From Phycisphaerae bacterium (GTDB taxonomy: Bacteria; Planctomycetota; Phycisphaerae; Phycisphaerales; SM1A02), in the NCBI GenBank assembly GCA_002591705.1, contig PAAB01000023.1:35209-41936 (forward strand): a stretch of DNA of 6,728 nucleotides. Reading direction: 5' to 3'. This document shows, piece after piece, positions 1-5,808 of this stretch. Within the stretch, counting starts at the first letter, position 1, and every line of letters begins with the position of its first letter. The notes beneath the pieces were generated by a model, which saw only the letters and a program-made list of their open reading frames with translations, had not been told where the DNA came from and searched no databases. A program made the translations under genes and the position numbers.

Positions 1-482
1 TCGGTCCGGCACTGCCGGCCGGTACTGACGTTCCCACGCAGTGGCTTCTGACCCTCGATGCTTCCATGGACTTCGGCGGTTGGAACCTCTTCGGTTCCTT
101 CACCTACGGTGACGACGAAGCCAACGCTCTTGGTAACACTCAGGCAGCCAACACGATGGACGGCCATCAGTGGGGCTGGCTGGTTCAGGGTGGATACTAC
201 TTCACCGAGAACTTCGAGATGTACGGCCGCTTCGAGTGGCTCGATCCCAAGACGACCAACGGCAACGACAACATCGAAATCCTGACCATCGGTGCCAACT
301 GGTACCTCGCCGGTCAGAACGCGAAGCTCTCCATCGACTGGGGATACTCGTTCGATGGCATCGCGACCGCGAATGTTGGCGGCGGTGGTTACACCGGTTA
401 CGTCAACACGCTGCCGGCAGCTGCTGGTAACGACACCGAGCACGAGTGGGTGCTTCGCACTCAGCTCCAGCTGATGTTCTAA
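1..482 (+). CDS. Outer-membrane porin, C-terminal part (5' end outside window)
   Basis: The reading frame is open from base 3 to the TAA at 480-482 and gives the last 159 residues of a beta-barrel protein; the start lies upstream of the window. Alternating aromatic and polar strands are visible, for example WGWLVQGGYYFTENFEMYGR and IGANWYLAGQNAKLSIDWGY, and the chain ends LRTQLQLMF with the terminal Phe typical of substrates of the outer-membrane BAM machinery. The closing strands match those of the complete porin gene downstream, so the two are paralogues. The style fits the phosphate-selective porin O/P type family, but the substrate cannot be read from this fragment. Codons are strongly biased (almost all Asn as AAC, Phe as TTC, many Gly as GGT), which with the strong terminator behind it suggests an abundant porin; that is inference. 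Internal ATGs such as the one at 66 are not the true start, because the frame continues upstream with porin-like residues. Confidence 0.85.
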   Translation, partial: GPALPAGTDVPTQWLLTLDASMDFGGWNLFGSFTYGDDEANALGNTQAANTMDGHQWGWLVQGGYYFTENFEMYGRFEWLDPKTTNGNDNIEILTIGANWYLAGQNAKLSIDWGYSFDGIATANVGGGGYTGYVNTLPAAAGNDTEHEWVLRTQLQLMF

Positions 483-509
483 TCAGCAGCTCGTAAGAGT
501 GATTTGACC

Positions 510-547
510 AGCCGGCCCTCCTCCTGGAGGGCCGGCTGTCCTTTTGG
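510..547 (+). terminator. Strong intrinsic terminator behind the first porin gene
   Basis: A perfect 12-bp GC-rich stem, AGCCGGCCCTCC (510-521) with GGAGGGCCGGCT (526-537), closes on a 4-base loop TCCT. It is followed by GTCCTTTT, a modest T-run. It lies 28 bases after the TAA of the first porin gene, the normal place for a factor-independent terminator. Confidence 0.85.
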
Positions 548-589
548 CCGTCCGAAGGACGAGATCCGACTCTCGCTGCTCCAAACGGA

Positions 590-620
590 AAGGCCCCGGC
601 AGAAGTGCCGGGGCCTTGTT
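590..620 (+). terminator. Second GC-rich hairpin, probable back-up terminator
   Basis: A perfect 11-bp stem, AAGGCCCCGGC (590-600) with GCCGGGGCCTT (607-617), has a 6-base loop AGAAGT and is followed by GTT. The T-tract is poor, so it may act as a back-up to the hairpin at 510-537, or as an mRNA 3' end stabiliser. The A pair at its left edge gives only a short T-run on the minus strand, so a bidirectional role is possible but weak. Confidence 0.6.
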
Positions 621-717
621 CCGATTGGGAGGAGGAGAGAGAGTTTGGAAGAGGGGAGAGTTGTGAAAAGAGAGGAGGGGATGTTTGATCTACTTCCACT
701 ACGACGGGGTTCGAGAT

Positions 718-747
718 TTGTGTGCCCCAATCATGAAATCCACACAA
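718..747. repeat. 7-bp perfect inverted repeat with 16-base spacer
   Basis: TTGTGTG at 718-724 is the exact reverse complement of CACACAA at 741-747, separated by 725-740. It stands about 125 bases ahead of the porin start. The arms could be an operator dyad or a modest RNA hairpin; the spacing is wider than in a CRP-type site. No regulator gene is present in the window to pair it with. Confidence 0.4.
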
Positions 748-857
748 TTTGGTTCCCCTTGCCCTCTGGAAGGTCCTCTGAGCATGGTTTCTTTCCTTGG
801 AGCCCGGTAACAGCATGGGTCGATAACTTTCCGATGGGGCCACAGGAGGTGGCCTTC

Positions 858-862
858 AGGAG
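858..862 (+). promoter_or_regulatory. Ribosome binding site of the second porin gene
   Basis: AGGAG stands 8 bases before the ATG at 871 and fixes that start. A second AGGAGG at 844-849 is too far (21 bases) and sits at the loop and right arm of the hairpin GGCCAC-AGGAG-GTGGCC (838-854). The out-of-frame ATG at 867 is too close to be used. Confidence 0.75.
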
Positions 863-870
863 CGAAATGG

Positions 871-2400
871 ATGTCGCATCGTCTCACCGGGTACCTGGCC
901 GGGGCTCAGAAGCCCATTCCAATGATTCTTCTACCATGCCTAGTGGCATTGCTGGTGGTCCCTGCGGCCGGCGTGATGGCGTCCGAAGGGCAGCAATCCA
1001 GCCATGAAGCGGTTCTGGAGGCCATCCAGACCGAACTGAAAAAGGTGCAGCAGGAAAACCGGGTCATGCGGGATGAACTCGATCTCCTGCAGGCCGAGAA
1101 CAGCCAGGACTGGCTGACCGAGCAGCGGGCCGAGGAGATCAAGGGCTTGGTGGGAGACGTCCTGGCCGACGCCGACACGCGATCATCTCTGGTCGGAAAC
1201 GGTCTGATGGCCGGTTGGTCGGAGCATTTCTTCCTTGCCAGTGCGGATGGACGATTTCTGCTGCGACTGGGTGCGCTGATGCAGAACCGCTTCATTCTGA
1301 ACTGGCGGGAGTCCGCCCTCGAATCGACCCAGTCGAATGTAGACAACTGGGTCTACGGCTTCGAGACCACCACCGCCCGTCTGAACCTCTCGGGGCATGT
1401 TTTCGGGGACGACATTCAGTACCGTCTGAGTCTGGGATACGGTCGACTGGATCCGTATCGCTACGGGCAGGACGATACGCAGTTCGGGACCAGGCTCTAC
1501 GAAGCGTGGACTCGATTTCGGATCACCGACGAGTGGTCGGTGCGCATGGGACTCATGAAGTCGCCGTTCACCCGGGAGACGCTTGTCTACGAGGGACGGC
1601 AGCTCGCTGTGGAGCGTTCCACCATCGACATGCGATTGGGACTGGGGCGGTCGGTGGGCGTCGAGTTGGACTACACCACCGACGAGATGCGGGGCATGCT
1701 CTCCATCAACAGCGGCAGTGGTGCCTACTTCGGTCGCATCGGCCTGCCGGACCAGACCCCTCCGTTCTCGTGGAGCACGGACGCGTCGGATCTGTCGATC
1801 CAGGGGCGAATGGAGTTCCTCCTGGCCGGTGAATGGAGTCAGTTCAAGCAGTTCACCAGCCCGCCGGGACAGGATTTCGGAATGATGCTGGGAATCGCCG
1901 GCGGTGCCCTCAAACAGGAACGGACCGTCGTCGGAAACAACTCGAAGAACGACGTCTGGCTGGCCACCGCGGATGTCTCGGTGATGTACGGGGGCGCCAG
2001 CCTCTTTGCCGCGTTCATCTACGCCAATCAGATCAATCTGAACGACAATCCCCGGAAGTTGTTCGACAATGTCGACTGGTACGGCGTCGTCGTCCAGGGA
2101 AGCGTGTATCTGGATGAGAAAATCGAGCTCTACGCCCGCTACGAATACGGCGGTCCGACCAGTGTGGTCGGAAACCTGCCGCCCCCGCAGCTGAAGGACT
2201 TCACGGAACCGGTCAGCATCCTCATGGTCGGAACCAACTACTACATCGACGGGCAGGACGTGAAGCTCACCGTCGACGCCGGAATCTCCTTCAATCCGAT
2301 GAGCGCCATCATGACGATCAATCAGACGGGATGGCGGGAAGAACCCGAGGAGCACGATGCGCAGTTCCTGCTCCGGGCCCAGATGCAGCTGATGTTCTGA
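871..2400 (+). CDS. Outer-membrane porin with N-terminal coiled coil (porin O/P-like)
   Basis: This is a complete 509-residue protein. A signal peptide covers residues 1-37: Lys14, a hydrophobic core at about 18-35, and probable cleavage after VMA (35-37). Residues about 44-79 form a charged heptad-rich coiled coil (ELKKVQQENRVMRDELDLLQ), as at the N-terminus of many planctomycetal and proteobacterial porins, where it probably extends into the periplasm and may help trimerisation. From about residue 117 the chain is a beta-barrel (FFLASADGRFLLRLGALMQN, then strand-turn repeats) ending LRAQMQLMF with terminal Phe. The overall architecture resembles the phosphate-selective porin O/P family. Diffusion of small anions or other solutes is likely, but the substrate is not shown. 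Its last 130 residues align by eye with the porin fragment at 1-482, for example DWYGVVVQGSVYLDEKIELY and TNYYIDGQDVKLTVDAGISF. Codon use is less biased than in that neighbour, suggesting lower expression. The gene lies behind two terminator-like hairpins and probably has its own promoter. It ends base-to-base with the opposite-strand L,D-transpeptidase gene. Confidence 0.87.
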   Translation: MSHRLTGYLAGAQKPIPMILLPCLVALLVVPAAGVMASEGQQSSHEAVLEAIQTELKKVQQENRVMRDELDLLQAENSQDWLTEQRAEEIKGLVGDVLADADTRSSLVGNGLMAGWSEHFFLASADGRFLLRLGALMQNRFILNWRESALESTQSNVDNWVYGFETTTARLNLSGHVFGDDIQYRLSLGYGRLDPYRYGQDDTQFGTRLYEAWTRFRITDEWSVRMGLMKSPFTRETLVYEGRQLAVERSTIDMRLGLGRSVGVELDYTTDEMRGMLSINSGSGAYFGRIGLPDQTPPFSWSTDASDLSIQGRMEFLLAGEWSQFKQFTSPPGQDFGMMLGIAGGALKQERTVVGNNSKNDVWLATADVSVMYGGASLFAAFIYANQINLNDNPRKLFDNVDWYGVVVQGSVYLDEKIELYARYEYGGPTSVVGNLPPPQLKDFTEPVSILMVGTNYYIDGQDVKLTVDAGISFNPMSAIMTINQTGWREEPEEHDAQFLLRAQMQLMF

Positions 2401-3636
2401 TCACCCGCCGGGGACCTGGGCCGCCTGGAGCCCGTTGTCCACCCAGATCGTGCTGACCCCTTCGGTCAGCACCTCGTAGATCATGTCGATCTCGCCGGTC
2501 CGCATCCGTACGCATCCCATGGATTCGTTGCGTCCGATGGATCCCGGATCGATCGTGCCGTGGATTCCGAAGCCGGCCTCCTGTTGGTTGTGATCATCGA
2601 TGCCTTCCAGGCCCAGCCAGAACTCTCCGATGGGATTGTCCGGGTCGTTCGCCGCGTAATGCTCCCGAGTGCGGGGATTCGTCCAGGGGGGATTGACCAG
2701 CTTGGAGTTGCGTCGGACCCGGAACATGCCGCTCGGGGTGCACCCGTGCTCTCCGAGGCCCACGAGGAAGTTGCGAACGAAGACCTCGTTGGAGCCTTCG
2801 CCCAGATACAGGTCCAGCCGGTGGCTGTTCCGTTCGACCGAGGCGTGGAAGGGGCCGGTGACGATCTTGAGCGTCTGACCGGGCCGGATCTGATTGGGGC
2901 GGGACAGGCCGTTGACCCGCTGGATGAATCTCCAGTCGACCTGGACACCGAGGGACTTCACGATCTTGGCCAGTGAATCACCCTTCTTCACCGTGTAGGT
3001 GGTTACGAAGGGATCGCCGGGCACCACTTCGGGGGAGAAGACGAGTCGATCGTTGATCGAGGCCAGCATGTAGCGAGCCTCATCAAGCTGTGCGGGTGTG
3101 AGGGTGCCACTGCCCAAGGCATTCGAAAGCAGGGCCCGGGCCTCGACCGGTCGATCTTCTCCCAGGAGCTGCCTGGCCTGCTGGATGGAGGAGGCTTCGC
3201 TCGTGCCACCGAAGAAGTTGGTCTCGGGTGCGATCGGGGTGGTCGCGACCGTGGTGGGGGCAGAAGCGGGCACTTCGGTCGGTGCCGGTGATGGAACCGG
3301 TGCCGGCGCGGGCGTCGCAGTCGTTTGCAAGCCGGTGGTCCAGCCTTCGGGAGGTGCGGCCGTGACCGTCGTTTCGAGTGAGCGGGCTCGTCGCCGCGCG
3401 TCGAAGTTCGCGGCGGGTGAGCCGGATTCAGCCGTGGCCGGAGCAGTCGCCTTGGCCGTTTCCTCGGTGGTCGAACCTGATTCGGCATCGCGGTTGTCGA
3501 GGTACCACCAGACTCCGCCGCAGGCGATGGCGGCGCAGGCCAGCAGGGCCAGGGTCGGAAACTTCTTGCGCCGCTTGCGCCGGTACATATACCGGCCGCG
3601 GGCATTCTGCGAAACGCTCTGGCTGGGGAGTGCCAT
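2401..3636 (-). CDS. LysM-containing L,D-transpeptidase (YkuD family)
   Basis: This 411-residue envelope enzyme is predicted to cross-link peptidoglycan stem peptides (3-3 links) or attach proteins to them. The N-terminus has a basic stretch (RRKRRKK, 19-25), then one membrane segment or uncleaved signal (about 26-46), placing the rest in the periplasm. Residues 50-140 are a Pro/Ala/Thr-rich low-complexity linker. Residues 150-200 look like a helical pair of TPR type (QQARQLLGEDRPVEARALLS). LysM is at about 212-259 (YTVKKGDSLAKIVKSLGV to RPGQTLKI), and the YkuD catalytic domain at 262-400. The active-site signature is present: His359 in GIHGT, and Ser372-x-Gly374-Cys375-Val-Arg377, with Cys375 the nucleophile. 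The start at 3636 is chosen for AAGGAGG 7 bases upstream; a 30-residue extension to 3726 is possible but has no such site. It is the third gene of the minus-strand run, 123 bases after the cyclo-ligase gene, and probably has its own promoter, although none stands out. Confidence 0.92.
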   Translation of the reverse strand: MALPSQSVSQNARGRYMYRRKRRKKFPTLALLACAAIACGGVWWYLDNRDAESGSTTEETAKATAPATAESGSPAANFDARRRARSLETTVTAAPPEGWTTGLQTTATPAPAPVPSPAPTEVPASAPTTVATTPIAPETNFFGGTSEASSIQQARQLLGEDRPVEARALLSNALGSGTLTPAQLDEARYMLASINDRLVFSPEVVPGDPFVTTYTVKKGDSLAKIVKSLGVQVDWRFIQRVNGLSRPNQIRPGQTLKIVTGPFHASVERNSHRLDLYLGEGSNEVFVRNFLVGLGEHGCTPSGMFRVRRNSKLVNPPWTNPRTREHYAANDPDNPIGEFWLGLEGIDDHNQQEAGFGIHGTIDPGSIGRNESMGCVRMRTGEIDMIYEVLTEGVSTIWVDNGLQAAQVPGG

Positions 3637-3643
3637 GGTGAAT

Positions 3644-3650
3644 CCTCCTT
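3644..3650 (-). promoter_or_regulatory. Strong ribosome binding site of the L,D-transpeptidase gene
   Basis: On the minus strand AAGGAGG is followed by ATTCACC and then ATG (3636-3634). It is a near-perfect anti-16S match at 7-base spacing and decides between this start and the longer in-frame one at 3726. Confidence 0.85.
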
Positions 3651-3759
3651 GAAATGGAGCTTGGGTTCCTTCCCCATCGGCACCTGAATGCCGACCCTCC
3701 GCCGGAAAACCAGTGGCTTCCCGCACTTCGAGTGTACTGCAGATCCCCCGATTCGAGGC
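3651..3759 (-). other. Spacer between cyclo-ligase and L,D-transpeptidase genes
   Basis: The spacer carries no strong terminator for the upstream cyclo-ligase gene. On the minus strand a 6-bp stem TCGGCA (3694-3689) / TGCCGA (3682-3677) with a 6-base loop lies about 40 bases ahead of the start codon. A TACACT hexamer about 100 bases upstream of the start could be a -10, but no matching -35 is seen. Whether the L,D-transpeptidase is cotranscribed with rarA and the cyclo-ligase gene is therefore open. Confidence 0.3.
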
Positions 3760-4359
3760 TCAGCGTGCAGACATTGTGGATGAACCCGGCTCGATGATTC
3801 CGGCGTCCGTAACGACCATCGGCAGGGGAATGTCGGTCGGGCCAGTTTCGACCCGTTCGATCAACTGTTCCTGAAAGCAGATGCCAACCGCCAGCACGTG
3901 CGTCGGACAGGAGGCGAGAAATCGGTCGTAGTAGCCGCCGCCTCGCCCGAGTCGCCGGCCCTGCCGGTCGAAGCCGAGTCCGGGTACCAGAACGAGCGAC
4001 AGCTCCTGCAGGTCGACCGGCTTTCCGGGGTCGGGCTCGATCACGCCATGCCGACCGGTTTGGATTCGATCCAGCGATTCCAGGCGAAGCGGCGTCATCG
4101 CCCCGGTGGTCCAGTCGACGCCCGGCAGGCAGGTCAGTCGTGCACGATCGAGACCGTCCTGCATCAGATCACGAAGGTCGGGTTCACCCGGCAGGGGATG
4201 GAAGGCGAGCACGCCGTGTTCGAGTCGGTCGCCCAGCCGATCCCGCAACCGGTGTTGGATGGCCGACGAGGCGGTGCGCAGCCGGGTTTCATCCAACTCC
4301 GACAGTCGTTGTCGAAGGGTGGTCCGCTGTCGCTTCTTCGCGGCATCGAGGTCAGGCAT
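3760..4359 (-). CDS. 5-formyltetrahydrofolate cyclo-ligase
   Basis: This 199-residue protein has the usual length for the 5-FCL / methenyltetrahydrofolate synthetase family (YgfA-like), which uses ATP to turn 5-formyl-THF into 5,10-methenyl-THF in the cytoplasm and so returns the stored folate to one-carbon metabolism. The N-terminal basic helix AAKKRQRTTLRQRL (6-19) fits the family's nucleotide-binding lysine region. The hallmark is at 123-148: VLVPGLGFD followed by GRRLGRGGGYYDRFL, the glycine-rich ATP/phosphate loop. GEPDLRDL (58-65) matches the folate-binding segment by position. The start at 4359 (MPDLD) gives an 8-base overlap with the rarA stop at 4352. An alternative ATG at 4368 adds three residues. 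No good ribosome binding site precedes either (only GGGG at 4372-4369), so translation is probably coupled to rarA. I find no reason to extend to the ATG at 4623, which lies wholly inside rarA in another frame. Confidence 0.92.
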   Translation of the reverse strand: MPDLDAAKKRQRTTLRQRLSELDETRLRTASSAIQHRLRDRLGDRLEHGVLAFHPLPGEPDLRDLMQDGLDRARLTCLPGVDWTTGAMTPLRLESLDRIQTGRHGVIEPDPGKPVDLQELSLVLVPGLGFDRQGRRLGRGGGYYDRFLASCPTHVLAVGICFQEQLIERVETGPTDIPLPMVVTDAGIIEPGSSTMSAR

Positions 4360-5674
4360 CGTTCGCATCCCCGGGCTGGTCAGACCTGCGGCGACGTATC
4401 TCCGCCTCGAATCCATGATTCGTCGGCCGGAAGTAGGTGGTATCGACTCCGAGGTAGTCCTGGTGATCCGCGGCCGGGTCGAAATGAGGATTCCGGTATC
4501 CATCACCGTGTCCAATTTCCGAAGCCCCGTTGTAGTGACCGTCACGTAGGAACTTGGGAACCGGTACGGTCTTGCCTTCCCGGACATCCCGCATGGCGTT
4601 CCAGACCGCCTGTGCGGACGCATTGGACTTTGGACAGGTTGCCAAATAGATGGCCAGTTCGGAAAGCGTGAGCTGGCATTCCGGCATGCCGATCCGCTCC
4701 GTGATCGTCCAGGCGGCCGCGGCCATCTGCATGGCCTGGGGGGATGCCAGGCCGACGTCCTCGGAAGCGAGAATGGCCAGCCTCCGACAGATGAATCGGG
4801 GGTCCTCGCCGGACGAGAGCATCCGGGCCAGCCAGTACACCGCTGCGTCCGGATCGGAGCCGCGGATGGACTTGATCAATGCACTGGCGTGATCGTAGTG
4901 CCCGTCTCCCTGCTGGTCGTACCGGAGGGCCTTGGCCTGGATCGACTGTTCCGCGGTGGCCAGATCGATCACGATCGTGCCGTCGCGTTCAGTCGTGTCC
5001 TGGCTGTCGACCGCCACTTCGAGTGCATTGAGTGCTCGACGGGCGTCCCCGTCGCTGATTCGGATCCAGTGCTCAACGGCAGCATCATCGACCTGCAGGT
5101 CCAGATGCCCGTATCCCTGATCGTGGGTGATCGCCCGGCGGATGATCCAGCGGATGTCCTCTTCATCGTGGGGTTCAAATTGGAACAGGGTCGAGCGGGA
5201 GATGAGGGCCGAGTTGACCGAGAAGAACGGGTTCTCGGTCGTTGCCCCGATGAGGGTGATGAGTCCGGCTTCGACATCGGCCAGCAGGACGTCCTGCTGG
5301 TTGCGCGCAAATCGATGGATCTCGTCGAGAAAGAGGATGGTGCGTCGTCCGCCGGTTTCAACCCGCCGAGCGGCATCCTGCAGCACGCGGCGGATGTCCT
5401 TGACACCCACGAGGGCGGCGTTGGCCTGCTCGAAGTGGCAGTCCGAGTGCTCGGCGATGATGCCCGCCAACGCGGTCTTGCCGGTGCCGGGGGGGCCCCA
5501 GAACAGAATGGATGTCAGGCGATCCGCCGTCAGCATTCTCGTCAGCAACTGGTCGGGGCCCAGAAAGTGCTGCTGTCCCGCGAAGGCATCGAGGGTCGTG
5601 GGCCGCATTCGGGCGGCCAGCGGAAGGGCAGCCTTGCGGTGGGAAGCTCGTTGCTGGGCCCAGAGATCGGACAT
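4352..5674 (-). CDS. rarA: Replication-associated recombination protein A (RarA/MgsA), AAA+ ATPase
   Basis: This 440-residue cytoplasmic ATPase of the RarA/MgsA/WRNIP1 family acts at stalled replication forks and interacts with the clamp-loader/SSB system in studied bacteria. Walker A is GPPGTGKT (60-67), Walker B ILFLDEIHRF (113-122), sensor 1 is GATTENPFFSVNSALISR (143-160), and the sensor 2 region is ISDGDARRALNALE (206-219). The C-terminal MgsA tetramerisation domain is recognisable: KALRYDQQGDGHYDHASALI (about 248-267), GEDPRFICRRLAILASEDVG (289-308), CPKSNAS, and a closing YLGVDTTYFRP element. Length and domain order are normal and no catalytic residue is missing. The start at 5674 (MSDLWAQQRA) is chosen because the family begins just there; the 43-residue extension to 5803 is unlike the family. 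No Shine-Dalgarno precedes it. Instead TACAAT ends 6 bases before the ATG, suggesting a leaderless message. It heads a minus-strand pair with the cyclo-ligase gene and diverges from glmS. Confidence 0.95.
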   Translation of the reverse strand: MSDLWAQQRASHRKAALPLAARMRPTTLDAFAGQQHFLGPDQLLTRMLTADRLTSILFWGPPGTGKTALAGIIAEHSDCHFEQANAALVGVKDIRRVLQDAARRVETGGRRTILFLDEIHRFARNQQDVLLADVEAGLITLIGATTENPFFSVNSALISRSTLFQFEPHDEEDIRWIIRRAITHDQGYGHLDLQVDDAAVEHWIRISDGDARRALNALEVAVDSQDTTERDGTIVIDLATAEQSIQAKALRYDQQGDGHYDHASALIKSIRGSDPDAAVYWLARMLSSGEDPRFICRRLAILASEDVGLASPQAMQMAAAAWTITERIGMPECQLTLSELAIYLATCPKSNASAQAVWNAMRDVREGKTVPVPKFLRDGHYNGASEIGHGDGYRNPHFDPAADHQDYLGVDTTYFRPTNHGFEAEIRRRRSDQPGDANDA

Positions 5675-5680
5675 GGTTGG

Positions 5681-5725
5681 ATTGTACGAACGGGTGACCC
5701 CGATACGCAGGGGTGCGGGTACAAT
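5681..5725. promoter_or_regulatory. Divergent rarA/glmS promoter region with 7-bp inverted repeat
   Basis: ATTGTAC (5681-5687) and GTACAAT (5719-5725) form a perfect inverted repeat 31 bases apart, so each strand carries an outward-reading TACAAT (-10 consensus TATAAT, 5 of 6). The minus-strand copy (5686-5681) would start rarA RNA at or beside its ATG. The plus-strand copy (5720-5725) would give glmS a leader of roughly 75 bases. Neither has a good TTGACA at the usual distance, so the promoter call rests on the -10 matches and their placement. Confidence 0.5.
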
Positions 5726-5795
5726 TCCCTTCGTCGGGCGAAATACGCGTCGCCGGAGATGCGTCACCCTGTGCTGAGCCGGATTGCCGGTCTCT

Positions 5796-5800
5796 GGAGG
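5796..5800 (+). promoter_or_regulatory. Ribosome binding site of glmS
   Basis: GGAGG is 8 bases before the ATG at 5809. Just upstream a small stem GAGCCGG (5776-5782) / CCGG-t-CTC (5787-5794, one bulged base) ends two bases before the site and could modulate access. This is a weak structure and no known riboswitch fold is visible. Confidence 0.8.
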
Positions 5801-5808
5801 CACCCTCT

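Larger units (their letters stand above)
618..870 (+). other. Non-coding leader region of the second porin gene
   Basis: No convincing gene lies between the tandem hairpins and the ATG at 871. The region holds a stretch without any C from 623 to 689, mostly G and A. It also holds a perfect 7-bp inverted repeat TTGTGTG (718-724) / CACACAA (741-747), and a small hairpin with AGGAG in its loop at 838-854. No clear -35/-10 pair is visible: TTGTGT at 718 with CACAAT at 743 has a 19-base spacer and would be a poor sigma-70 match. A promoter must lie somewhere here if the upstream hairpins terminate efficiently. Confidence 0.5.

Noticed and set aside
504..1007. Possible small gene in the porin leader, with an ATG at 681 after a GA-rich tract that resembles a ribosome binding site
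   Set aside because: The frame runs through the terminator hairpin or, from 681, overlaps the porin signal peptide out of frame; its residues show no protein-like pattern and the purine tract makes SD-like words by chance.
1183..2355. A 390-codon open frame on the minus strand opposite the second porin gene
   Set aside because: It lies wholly antisense to a gene with clear signal peptide and barrel features, its translation shows no domain, and long antisense frames are expected with GC-rich third positions.
3210..3480. Repetitive-looking GC-rich stretch that could be a repeat array
   Set aside because: It is the coding sequence for the Pro/Ala/Thr-rich linker of the L,D-transpeptidase; there are no regular repeat units or spacers as in a CRISPR array.
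3637..3726. 30-residue N-terminal extension of the L,D-transpeptidase
   Set aside because: No ribosome binding site precedes 3726, the extension would translate through the strong AAGGAGG at 3650-3644, and the shorter form begins with a proper cytoplasmic basic stretch before its membrane segment.
5675..5803. 43-residue N-terminal extension of RarA
   Set aside because: RarA proteins begin near the MSDLW position; the added residues are unlike the family and would cross the proposed promoter.
5726..5808. glmS ribozyme/riboswitch ahead of glmS
   Set aside because: The interval to the divergent rarA gene is too short for the conserved ribozyme core and I see none of its pairing elements; only a small bulged stem is present.
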